The notes beneath the pieces were generated by a model. It did not search any database. It saw nothing but the letters and a program-made list of their open reading frames with translations, and had not been told where the DNA came from. DNA of 14,986 nt from Acidimicrobiaceae bacterium (GTDB taxonomy: Bacteria; Actinomycetota; Acidimicrobiia; Acidimicrobiales; Palsa-688): NCBI GenBank assembly GCA_030838025.1, contig JAUTXM010000323.1:1-14986 (forward strand). Direction: 5' to 3'. The stretch's first letter is position 1. Every line of letters begins with the position of its first letter. A program made the translations under genes and the position numbers. This document shows positions 7,031 to 13,280 of the stretch, piece by piece.

Positions 7031-8259
7031 CTCCCGGCGTACGGGGCGTACGGGGTGTACGGGGTGTACGGGGTGTACGGGGTGAACGGGGTGAACGGGG
7101 TGAACGGGGCAGCATCATCGTGGCCCTCGAGGTGATCATGGTCATCACCTTCATCAGCGTGGCCGTGGTGGCCAGGACGCTCAGCGCCCTGGCCAGCGTG
7201 CACCTCGACGAGAGCTTTTCGGCGTCGCTGGCCCAGGCGGATGCCGGTCTGTCGGACGCGCTGTTTCGCATCGATCAGTACGGGGCCAACGACATCGCCA
7301 GTTTCTGCGTCGGCCACGACCCCAGTTGCTATCCGAGTGCCGTGCCAATCGCACCGACGGTCGCCTACAAGGCCGTGAGGGTAGACAGCAACACCTTCAC
7401 CGTGACCTCGCTCGGGACTGTCAACAACCGACCGCACGCGATCCGGGCGACGGTGATCCGCACCGCGCTCTATCCGTTTGCCATCTTCGGAAACGGCGAC
7501 GTCACCTTCAACGGGAACGGCAGTGGCACGATTCAGGCAACGCTCCCCGACGGGTCGCACGACCCGAACCGTTTCGCCGATGCCGGCTCCAACAATACCG
7601 TCACCTGCCACAGCGGCGCCCAAGAGGGCGACCAACAGGTCAGCTACAAGAATAGCTGGAATGGTTGCCCGACCCAGGTGGCCGGTGTCGGTAGCTACGT
7701 CCCGAAAGATCCGGTGCTTTCTGCGAATTGCCCCACCTTCAACACGAACCTTCCGCCGGTGCCGTGCATGCCGTCGTCCGTCAGGCCGTGCCCGCTCCTC
7801 AACACCTTCAGCGGGTCGATCTCCGGCACCTATTACTGCACCGGAAGCGTCACGTTCTCGAGCGCGGCCGCCATCACCGTGTCCGCCCCATTCAAGCTGT
7901 ATGTCATACCGGTAAGCGGTACCGCCGACGTCAACTTCACGAGCACGACCATCAACGATGGTGGCGACCCGAGAGATTTCTCCGTTTACCTGGCGGGTGC
8001 GGGCACCGTCGACATGGGCAATGGCGCCCATAACGCGACCATCACTGGCACCGTCTGGGCGCCGAGCGCCAACATCACCAGTAACGGGTGCAAGATGTAC
8101 CTCACGGGCGCAATCGTGATCGGGACCTATACCTGCAACGGCGGCCCCAACCTCACGGTCAACTACGACTCACGCCTCCAGACGTTGACCGCACAGAACT
8201 GGGCTGTCAAGAACTACGCCGAGATCCCCTCGTATCAGTTCTTCTTGCCCGGCTTTTAG
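7018..8259 (+). CDS. PilX-like pilus assembly protein with Gly-X-Arg repeat N-terminus
   Basis: Membrane-anchored protein of 413 residues. Residues 8-31 are (VRG)5(ERG)3, a strongly basic repeat. A hydrophobic helix follows (SIIVALEVIMVITFISVAVV), in the position and style of PilX N-terminal domains, which lack the canonical Glu at +5. The C-terminal half is Gly/Asn/Thr-rich and beta-strand-like (GNGDVTFNGNGSGTI, AGAGTVDMGNGAHNATI, TGTVWAPSANIT), similar to the repetitive beta-helix regions of Gram-positive PilX-like proteins. Several Cys could form disulfides outside the cell. The ATG at 7018 has GGAGG 9 nt upstream and overlaps the previous gene by 13 bp. The stop codon shares bases with the stop of the convergent aldehyde dehydrogenase gene. 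The exact function is not known; a pilus-tip or surface role fits the operon. Confidence 0.8.
   Translation: MRQLTPGVRGVRGVRGVRGVRGERGERGERGSIIVALEVIMVITFISVAVVARTLSALASVHLDESFSASLAQADAGLSDALFRIDQYGANDIASFCVGHDPSCYPSAVPIAPTVAYKAVRVDSNTFTVTSLGTVNNRPHAIRATVIRTALYPFAIFGNGDVTFNGNGSGTIQATLPDGSHDPNRFADAGSNNTVTCHSGAQEGDQQVSYKNSWNGCPTQVAGVGSYVPKDPVLSANCPTFNTNLPPVPCMPSSVRPCPLLNTFSGSISGTYYCTGSVTFSSAAAITVSAPFKLYVIPVSGTADVNFTSTTINDGGDPRDFSVYLAGAGTVDMGNGAHNATITGTVWAPSANITSNGCKMYLTGAIVIGTYTCNGGPNLTVNYDSRLQTLTAQNWAVKNYAEIPSYQFFLPGF
7039..7110 (+). repeat. 9-bp minisatellite, eight units, inside the PilX-like gene
   Basis: Eight head-to-tail 9-bp units: GTACGGGGC once, GTACGGGGT four times, GAACGGGGT twice, GAACGGGGC once. 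They are in frame and encode five VRG and three ERG triplets. The single T-to-A change that separates the two subtypes is clustered, as expected from slippage or unit duplication. Confidence 0.97.
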
Positions 8260-9749
8260 AGGAACTCCACACCCTGGGCGAGGGGCAGGTCCCGGCCGAA
8301 GTTGACGGTGCACGTCTGGCGGCGCATGTATGCCTTCCAGGCGTCGGAGCCTGCTTCGCGGCCGCCACCGGTCTCCTTCTCCCCGCCGAATGCGCCGCCG
8401 ATCTCGGCGCCCGATGGGCCGATATTGACATTGGCGATCCCACAGTCGGAACCGCCGGGCGACAGGAATCGCTCCGCTTCGCGCAGGTCATTGGTGAAGA
8501 TCGACGACGAGAGCCCGTGACGGGCGGCATTGTGCAGCGCCATCGCCTCGTCCCATTCCCCGTAGCGCAGCACGTACAGCAACGGCGCGAACGTCTCGCG
8601 GAGGACCAGGTCGCCTTGCGCAGGCATGGACGCCAGCGCCGGTTGCACGTAGAACGCCTCGGGCGCGGCCGCGCCCAGCGCCGGGTCCCGCCGGCCGCCG
8701 GTGATGACCTCGCCGCCATCGGCCTCGACCTCGACCAGCGCCCGGGCAAAGCCCTCGTAGGCCCGCCCGTCGATCAGGGGACCGACGAGAACACCGGCGT
8801 TGCGGGGGTTGCCCACCCGCAGCGTCTGGTAGGCCCCCGCCAATCGGGAGACGACTTCGTCGTAGCGCGATTGGTGCACGATTAGCCGGCGCAGGGTCGT
8901 GCAGCGCTGCCCCGCAGTCCCGGCGGCTGCGAACACGATGCCCCGCACGGCCAGATCGATGTCGGCCGAAGGGGCCACGATGGCGGCGTTGTTGCCTCCC
9001 AGTTCGAGCAGGCACCGGCCGAAGCGGGCCGCCACCCGCGGGCCGACCGCCCGCCCCATGGCGGTGCTGCCGGTGGCCGACACCAGCGCCACGCCGGGAT
9101 GGTCGACCAGCGCCTCACCCACCTCGGGACCCCCGACCACGACCTGCGACAGGGCCGGGGGAGCGCCCATGCCGGCGGCCGCCTGCGCCACCAGGGACTG
9201 GCACGCCAAGGCCGTGAGGACGGTCTTCTCGGACGGCTTCCAGATCACGGGGTCACCGCAGACCAGGGCGACCGCGGCATTCCACGCCCACACCGCCACC
9301 GGGAAGTTGAACGAGGTGATCACGGCGCACACCCCGAGCGGTTGCCACACCTCGGTCATGCGGTGGTCGGGCCGCTCCGACGCCAGGGTGAGGCCGTAGA
9401 GCTGGCGGGAGAGGCCGACGGCCAGATCGCACATGTCGATCATCTCCTGGACCTCACCTTGTGCCTCGCCGGAAACCTTCCCGGCTTCGAGGGTCACGAG
9501 CTCGGCCAGGTCGTCCTGGTGTTGGCGGAGCAGCGCTCCCAGCCGCCGCACCAGCTCACCCCGCCGGGGCGGGGGCGTGAGCCGCCAGGAGCGGAAGGCG
9601 GCGTTCGCCCGCTCGACTGCGCGGTCGACCTCGGCGCCGGTCGCGCCGCGGGTGAACCCGAGGGCGCCGCCCGTGATCGGCGTCCGGGCCTCCTTTTCCC
9701 CCTCCTGGGGCCATGCAAGGCCGAATCGTCCCAAAACGGCACCGGCCAC
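8256..9749 (-). CDS. ALDH7-type aldehyde dehydrogenase (2-aminoadipate-semialdehyde / piperideine-6-carboxylate dehydrogenase)
   Basis: NAD(P)-dependent enzyme expected to oxidise 2-aminoadipate 6-semialdehyde to 2-aminoadipate in lysine breakdown. Numbered from the GTG at 9749 (497 residues), it shows the cofactor and catalytic residues N148 (TSFNFP), K171 (WKPSEK), E249 (LLELGGNN) and nucleophile C283 (GTAGQRCTTLRR). The C-terminal block FGGEKETGGGREAGSDAWK followed by YMRRQTCTVNFG is characteristic of the ALDH7 (antiquitin) family. The start is uncertain. GTG 9749 is the only canonical codon between the divergent promoter region and the domain. An in-frame ATC at 9797 would give a natural-looking N-terminus (TDLALDLP) and lies 7 nt after a TACCCT box. 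The gene is divergent from the saccharopine-dehydrogenase-like gene and its stop codon overlaps that of the pilX-like gene. Confidence 0.93.
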   Translation of the reverse strand: MAGAVLGRFGLAWPQEGEKEARTPITGGALGFTRGATGAEVDRAVERANAAFRSWRLTPPPRRGELVRRLGALLRQHQDDLAELVTLEAGKVSGEAQGEVQEMIDMCDLAVGLSRQLYGLTLASERPDHRMTEVWQPLGVCAVITSFNFPVAVWAWNAAVALVCGDPVIWKPSEKTVLTALACQSLVAQAAAGMGAPPALSQVVVGGPEVGEALVDHPGVALVSATGSTAMGRAVGPRVAARFGRCLLELGGNNAAIVAPSADIDLAVRGIVFAAAGTAGQRCTTLRRLIVHQSRYDEVVSRLAGAYQTLRVGNPRNAGVLVGPLIDGRAYEGFARALVEVEADGGEVITGGRRDPALGAAAPEAFYVQPALASMPAQGDLVLRETFAPLLYVLRYGEWDEAMALHNAARHGLSSSIFTNDLREAERFLSPGGSDCGIANVNIGPSGAEIGGAFGGEKETGGGREAGSDAWKAYMRRQTCTVNFGRDLPLAQGVEFL

Positions 9750-9804
9750 GGCGGTCAGATCCTGCGTGGTCGGAAGGTCGAGAGCCAGATCGGTGATGGG
9801 CGGC

Positions 9805-9810
9805 AGGGTA
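9805..9810 (-). promoter_or_regulatory. Candidate -10 box for the ALDH7 gene
   Basis: On the minus strand TACCCT is followed by exactly 7 nt and then the in-frame ATC at 9797. It lies 4 bp from the opposing TACAAT box, so the two promoters would overlap and could be co-regulated. No clear -35 is visible. Confidence 0.35.
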
Positions 9811-9814
9811 CCCC

Positions 9815-9820
9815 GTACAA
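9815..9820 (+). promoter_or_regulatory. Candidate -10 box for a leaderless saccharopine-dehydrogenase-like mRNA
   Basis: TACAAT is followed by 8 nt and then the ATG at 9829. That distance puts the transcription start on or next to the A of the ATG. No Shine-Dalgarno site precedes the ATG, which fits a leaderless transcript. No good -35 is seen. Confidence 0.55.
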
Positions 9821-9828
9821 TCCCCGAT

Positions 9829-10914
9829 ATGGGGGAGATCTCGCGGGTCTTGGTCTTGGGGCTGGGAAAAGTGGGCGATCTCGTCGCACACCTGCTGCAC
9901 GACGCCGGGTTCGACGTGGTCGGAGCCGACCTGGTCTGCCGGAGCGGGGCCACCCCGTTCCCGGTGGTCGCGCTCGACGTCGGCGATGCCGCCCAGGTCG
10001 CGGGCCGCCTGGCGGGTTGCGACGCCATGGTGTCGTGCCTTCCGTTCCGGTTCAACGGCCCCATCGCCGAGGCCGCAGTGGCGCTCGGCGTGCACTACTT
10101 CGACCTGTCCGAGGACGTGGCCACGACGCAGCGGCTCATGGCCCTGGGGGAGGGGGCGGGGTCGGCGGTGATGCCCCAGTGCGGCCTGGCGCCCGGGCTC
10201 ATCTGCATGACCGGTGCCTGGTTGGCCCGGGGGCTCGACCGCGTCGAGTCGATCGAGTTGAAGGTGGGTGCCCTGCCGGCCAGCCCCAGCGGGTTGCTGG
10301 GCTATGCCTTCAACTGGTCGCCCGAGGGGGTGGTCAACGAATACCTCAACGACTGCGAGGTCATCCGCGACGGGCGTCGGCGATCGGTGCCGTCGATGAG
10401 CGAGATCGAGGTGGTCTGGATCGGGGGCACGCAGCTCGAGGCATTCACCACCTCGGGCGGGCTCGGGACCATGTGCGCCACGTTCGAGGGGCAGGTGGAC
10501 CGATTGGACTACAAGACGCTGCGTTATCCCGGGCACTGCGAGCTGATGCGCTTCTTCTTCGACGAGCTGCACATGCGCCAGGACCGGGAGTTGGCGGGGC
10601 GGATCCTCGTCAAGGCCAAGCCCCCGGTGGACGACGACGTGGTCTACCTGTATGCCGCGGTGGAAGGCGAGCGCAGCGGGGTGCTGGTCCGCGAGCAGCT
10701 GGTGCGGACCTACCGGCCGGTCGTGCTGGCGGGGCGGCGTTGGCGAGCCATCTCCTGGACGACCGCGGCGTCGGCCTGCGCCGCGGTGGAGCTGGTGGCG
10801 GGGGGAGATCTGCCCAACCAGGGCTTCGTGCGCCAGGAACAGGTCGACCTGGACGCGCTCATGGCGACGCCGACGGGCAGGATGCTCGCCGATGCCACCC
10901 CGGTGGCGGCGTGA
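9829..10914 (+). CDS. Saccharopine dehydrogenase-like (or lysine 6-dehydrogenase-like) oxidoreductase
   Basis: Predicted NAD(P)-dependent enzyme of 361 residues that yields 2-aminoadipate semialdehyde, either from saccharopine or directly from lysine. The N-terminal Rossmann motif is VLVLGLGKVGDLVAHLL, followed by the acidic strand end (VVGAD). The substrate-domain signatures LGYAFNWSPEGVVNEY, FTTSGGLGTMC, LDYKTLRYPGH and GFVRQEQVDLDALM resemble bacterial saccharopine dehydrogenases found beside piperideine-6-carboxylate dehydrogenases, as here. Lysine 6-dehydrogenases share the fold and much of this pattern, so the substrate cannot be settled from sequence alone. No lysine-ketoglutarate reductase is in the window. 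The ATG at 9829 has no Shine-Dalgarno site but follows a TACAAT box, suggesting a leaderless transcript. The stop overlaps the next gene's start as GTGA. Confidence 0.85.
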   Translation: MGEISRVLVLGLGKVGDLVAHLLHDAGFDVVGADLVCRSGATPFPVVALDVGDAAQVAGRLAGCDAMVSCLPFRFNGPIAEAAVALGVHYFDLSEDVATTQRLMALGEGAGSAVMPQCGLAPGLICMTGAWLARGLDRVESIELKVGALPASPSGLLGYAFNWSPEGVVNEYLNDCEVIRDGRRRSVPSMSEIEVVWIGGTQLEAFTTSGGLGTMCATFEGQVDRLDYKTLRYPGHCELMRFFFDELHMRQDRELAGRILVKAKPPVDDDVVYLYAAVEGERSGVLVREQLVRTYRPVVLAGRRWRAISWTTAASACAAVELVAGGDLPNQGFVRQEQVDLDALMATPTGRMLADATPVAA

Positions 10915-11963
10915 GCTCGCCGGGGCCGGGCTCGCTGTGGCGGCTGGTCGCGGGACACGTCGGTTCGTCGCGGGCGCAGTGGCTGGCCGGCGTGGTCGAT
11001 GTGGTCGATGTGGTCGATGTTCACCCGGTCGTGTTGGCGGCTGAGGGACCGTCGGTGTCCCGGGCCGTGCTGGCCCAGGCGCTGGGGATCCTGCTCTTCG
11101 ACGATCTGTTGGCCCGGGTGCCGAGCGCGGCCGGCTATGTCGAAGCGAAGCTGGCCCGGGGCGAGACCGTCCACCTGGACCACGGGGCGGTGCGCACCGT
11201 GACCGGCGTGGACTGCGGCGAGCTGCCACCTGGCCAGGAGAGCGTCACCCGGGTCCTGGCGGCGCTGGGTTACGTGCACCGCGACACCTACGACCTGGCC
11301 CGGTTACGGATGACCGGCCGGTCCTGGTGTCACTTCGACCTTCCGGCGGCCATCCCGCAGTACTTCGTGAGCGAACTCCACGCCGGGTTGTTCACGGCGC
11401 CGTTCCAGGAGGCCGCGGCCCGGGTGCTGGGCTCGTCGCGCGATCCCGTTGATGCGGCCGCGGCCGCCCGGCTGGCGGAGCTGCGGGGCCGGGGCGAGCT
11501 GGGGCTCGACGATGCCGAGGCGCTGGTGCCGGTGCTCGTGTCGTGTTTCGGTCGCCAGCACGACGAGCCCGACCTGGCCGACTACCAGGCGCTCCTGGCC
11601 GAATCGGAGGAAGCGGCGTGGATCAGCACCGAGGGCACGGTGTGCAACCACATGACCGACCGGGTGGCCGACGTGGCGGCGGTGGCAGACGCCGAGCGTG
11701 GCGCGGGCCGGCCCATCAAGGACACCGTCGAGGTGTCCGGTTCGGGCCGGATCCGCCAGACCGCCCACCGGGCGCCTCGGGTGACGCGCTCGTTCGGCGT
11801 CGGCGGGGGCGGGCGCGTCGCCCTTGAGGTGCCGGGCTCGTTTTTCGAGCTCATCACCCGTGACGCCATGCCCGATGGCTCGGGTCTCGACCTGGCATTC
11901 GACGCAGCCAACGCCCAGCAGATCTTCGCCATGACCAGAGGCGACCCCACCGTCGGGCGCTAA
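10911..11963 (+). CDS. hglS: DUF1338 family 2-oxoadipate dioxygenase/decarboxylase (HglS-like)
   Basis: Predicted non-haem iron enzyme of 350 residues. The characterised family member HglS (YdcJ) converts 2-oxoadipate and O2 to D-2-hydroxyglutarate and CO2, late in lysine catabolism. The family motif DHGAVRTV supplies a metal-binding His (H91) with an Arg four residues later (R95), the spacing seen in HglS. A second candidate metal His is in SELHAGLF (H157). A candidate Glu ligand lies in the segment VPGSFFELITRD. The GTG start at 10911 overlaps the upstream stop (GTGA), so the two enzymes are probably translated together. This context, with an ALDH7 gene on the other side, supports the lysine role. 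Residues 28-37 contain a VVD repeat from a 9-bp tandem repeat. The aminotransferase that would make 2-oxoadipate is not in the window. Confidence 0.87.
   Translation: MSSPGPGSLWRLVAGHVGSSRAQWLAGVVDVVDVVDVHPVVLAAEGPSVSRAVLAQALGILLFDDLLARVPSAAGYVEAKLARGETVHLDHGAVRTVTGVDCGELPPGQESVTRVLAALGYVHRDTYDLARLRMTGRSWCHFDLPAAIPQYFVSELHAGLFTAPFQEAAARVLGSSRDPVDAAAAARLAELRGRGELGLDDAEALVPVLVSCFGRQHDEPDLADYQALLAESEEAAWISTEGTVCNHMTDRVADVAAVADAERGAGRPIKDTVEVSGSGRIRQTAHRAPRVTRSFGVGGGGRVALEVPGSFFELITRDAMPDGSGLDLAFDAANAQQIFAMTRGDPTVGR
10992..11018 (+). repeat. 9-bp tandem repeat, three exact copies
   Basis: GTGGTCGAT occurs three times head to tail, in frame in the HglS-like gene, and encodes VVD-VVD-VVD. The unit size matches the minisatellite in the pilX-like gene, but the sequence is unrelated. 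Confidence 0.95.
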
Positions 11964-11980
11964 CTTGGTTACCTAGCGCT

Positions 11981-12015
11981 GCCCCGTCTGGGGCGAGGGA
12001 TCCGCGCGAACGCGG
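11981..12015 (+). other. Two small tandem hairpins after the HglS-like gene
   Basis: GCCCC-GTCT-GGGGC (11981-11994) and CCGCG-CGAA-CGCGG (12002-12015) are perfect 5-bp stems with 4-nt loops in the 66-bp gap before the Hsp20-like gene. Neither is followed by a T tract, so they are not canonical intrinsic terminators, though they may pause or stop transcription weakly in a high-GC genome. Confidence 0.4.
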
Positions 12016-12016
12016 G

Positions 12017-12022
12017 TAGTTT
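12017..12022 (+). promoter_or_regulatory. Candidate -10 box for a leaderless Hsp20-like mRNA
   Basis: TAGTTT is followed by 7 nt and then the ATG at 12030. No Shine-Dalgarno site precedes the gene. The spacing resembles that at the saccharopine-dehydrogenase-like gene. No -35 is evident. Confidence 0.4.
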
Positions 12023-12029
12023 CGGGCGT

Positions 12030-12416
12030 ATGACCTCGGAGCGCCCCACGGACCAGCAAGTCCTCGACGCCACGGCCGCCACCGAGGCGGCCATGCGGCC
12101 TCAGGCGGTGCCGGTCAACATGTACGAGACCGGGGGAGCGCTGGTGATCGTCGCTCCGATGGTGGCGGTGAAGGCGGAGGACATACGGATTGAGTTCCAG
12201 CCCGGAACGCTTCGCTTTTGGGCCCGCCTGCGCAGCGCGGGATTGCGGGACTACCTGATTCACGAGTGGGAATACGGCGGCTACGAACGCCAGATCGACA
12301 TCCCGCCCGAGTTCGGCAGCTCGATCGAGGCGTCGCTCAGCAATGGGCAACTCGTGATTCGCGTCCTGCGGGGAGAGCCAGTCGAGTCCCAGACCGTGAA
12401 GCCCACGCCCCTTTAG
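12030..12416 (+). CDS. Hsp20/alpha-crystallin-like small heat-shock protein
   Basis: Small protein of 128 residues with an alpha-crystallin-like domain at about 26-115. The strand order fits Hsp20: VPVNMYETGGALVIVAPM, then VKAEDIRIEFQPGTLRFWA, then the HEWEYGGYERQIDIP segment and NGQLVIRVLRG. Known Hsp20 proteins are ATP-independent chaperones that hold unfolding proteins. The C-terminal tail lacks the usual I-x-I/V motif and ends in VKPTPL, so higher-order assembly may differ; this is inferred. The ATG at 12030 has no ribosome binding site, but a TAGTTT box 7 nt upstream suggests a leaderless transcript of its own. It stands alone between the lysine module and a gene-poor gap. No CIRCE or HAIR-type heat-shock operator was recognised upstream. 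Confidence 0.88.
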   Translation: MTSERPTDQQVLDATAATEAAMRPQAVPVNMYETGGALVIVAPMVAVKAEDIRIEFQPGTLRFWARLRSAGLRDYLIHEWEYGGYERQIDIPPEFGSSIEASLSNGQLVIRVLRGEPVESQTVKPTPL

Positions 12417-12455
12417 CTTTAGCCTCAGCTTTAGCTTTGGCGCCGCTCTGGCGCC
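12411..12455 (+). repeat. Hexamer repeat and hairpin at the end of the Hsp20-like gene
   Basis: Five 6-bp units run CTTTAG, CTTTAG, CCTCAG, CTTTAG, CTTTGG (12411-12440). The first contains the Hsp20 stop codon. They run into a 6-bp hairpin GGCGCC-GCTCT-GGCGCC (12439-12455). The hairpin may act as a terminator but has no following T tract. The hexamers look like slippage products. Confidence 0.75.
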
Positions 12456-12830
12456 ACTCCGGGCGCCGGACCCGAATCGATTGGCAGTTTGGCAGCCTCT
12501 GGCAGTTTCGCCGTCCCCAGAGCAACAGGTTCGTTCCTGGGTGCCGCGGCCGGCAGGGAACTGTGGCGTGAATGTGTGGTTGGCCGTCCCCGAGCCCCCC
12601 GCGGGGCCCGAGCCACCGGCCAGCAGCGGCGCCCCGGCCGCCCCTGGCGCCCCCGCCAGCCGTTTACCCCCAGCTGGTGTCAATGGCGGGCCCGGCCTCG
12701 TTGCCCCCGGTGACTCGGAGACGCCGGCAAGGCCTGTCGCCGATTGGTTCGACCGCTCGCGACCGCGAACTCCCCGTTCGGAGCCCACGACCCGCAGCGA
12801 CCGGTACCAGTAGGTCCGCTCGAGGGATGT
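12417..12830. other. Gene-poor intergenic stretch
   Basis: No convincing gene is seen. A Pro/Ala-rich open frame (12481-12813, plus) and long open frames on the other strand are low-complexity and resemble no family I know. Three TGGCAG copies lie at 12482-12505, and a C-rich, Pro-coding-like block at 12590-12670. This could be decayed coding sequence. Confidence 0.5.
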
Positions 12831-12915
12831 TCTGGTGGGGATCTGCGGCTCTGGTAGGGATCTGACACCGCCAGCGGCTATCAGATCCCTACCAGAGACA
12901 CAGATCCCTACCAGA
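12831..12915. repeat. Four-copy nested inverted repeat (15-bp unit)
   Basis: Two direct copies of a 15-bp unit (TCTGGTGGGGATCTG at 12831-12845, TCTGGTAGGGATCTG at 12850-12864) are followed by two inverted copies (CAGATCCCTACCAGA at 12882-12896 and 12901-12915). The spacers are 4, 17 and 4 nt. The inner pair extends to a perfect 17-bp stem (12849-12865 with 12881-12897), and the loop holds a small CCGC-CA-GCGG hairpin. The outer pair has one mismatch, which would be a G-U pair in RNA. It could be a REP-like element, a paired operator, or a bidirectional terminator between the Hsp20 and formamidase regions. Confidence 0.95.
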
Positions 12916-12924
12916 CGCCGGGCT

Positions 12925-13195
12925 TTAGGCCTTGTTTAGGTAGTGCTCGACCTCCCGTTGCATGACCTGAGCCCGAAACCGCCCTGCCCTCCTCCACCGG
13001 CCCACAGGGTCGACGTCGGCGTCACACGCCGTCCGGCGCCGCGGCCAGTCGCCCAGATAGCAGATATGGATTGGCCGCGGGATCCGCCAGTCGGAACTCG
13101 ATCGCCGGTTGCTGTTCGCCAGTACTGCCCACCAGGATCAGCCCCGAACGGTTGAGGTGAGCCCAGACGTGCCGTTCGAGGTGCCGGCCTCGCGG
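12925..13195 (-). pseudogene. Decayed C-terminal fragment of a glutamine synthetase-family gene
   Basis: Reading the minus strand in two frames recovers the end of a glutamine synthetase-like protein. From 13195 to 13025 the peptide includes HVWAHLNRSGLILV and then IEFRLADPAANPYLLSGRL. These match the conserved NRSALIRVP and RxPDPxxNPYL region of GS. The frame hits a stop at 13022-13024. A shift of frame there continues as DADVDPVGRWRRAG and FRAQVMQREVEHYLNKA, ending at a stop at 12925-12927, like a GS C-terminus. An in-frame stop at 13196-13198 closes the 5' side, and no ATP or glutamate site is present. The fragment covers only about 90 residues of a family that is normally 450 or more. It is therefore a remnant, not a working gene. 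Recognition is by eye only. Confidence 0.68.
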
Positions 13196-13242
13196 TCACC
13201 GTTCCGCAACATGGGGGCAACAGGCGTGAAATGACGCTGTCG

Positions 13243-13273
13243 TACGGTGTGGTGGGCGCGCTACGCGGGAGGG
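13243..13273 (+). promoter_or_regulatory. Candidate promoter -10 and ribosome binding site of the formamidase gene
   Basis: A TACGGT box at 13243-13248 could be a -10 element. GGGAGGG at 13267-13273 is a strong Shine-Dalgarno site 7 nt before the ATG at 13281 and fixes that start. The -10 call is weak because no -35 is evident. Confidence 0.45.
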
Positions 13274-13280
13274 ATCGTCA

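Noticed and set aside
9099..10910. Plus-strand extension of the hglS-like frame by about 600 codons
   Set aside because: This part lies over the ALDH7 and saccharopine-dehydrogenase-like genes in shadow frames; homology begins only after the GTG at 10911.
11973..12788. Minus-strand open frame of 271 codons across the Hsp20 gene and gap
   Set aside because: It runs antisense through a clear Hsp20-like gene, and its LKLKLRLKLK stretch is just the hexamer repeat read backwards.
12481..12813. Pro/Ala-rich open frame of 110 codons
   Set aside because: It has a TTG start with no ribosome binding site, low complexity and no family resemblance; overlapping open frames on the other strand look equally plausible.
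12831..12915. Possible small CRISPR array
   Set aside because: The units are 15 bp, two are inverted, and the spacers are 4, 17 and 4 nt; this is an inverted-repeat structure.
12936..13220. Minus-strand open frame of 94 codons in the gap
   Set aside because: It is out of frame with the glutamine synthetase-like peptides that explain the same DNA better.
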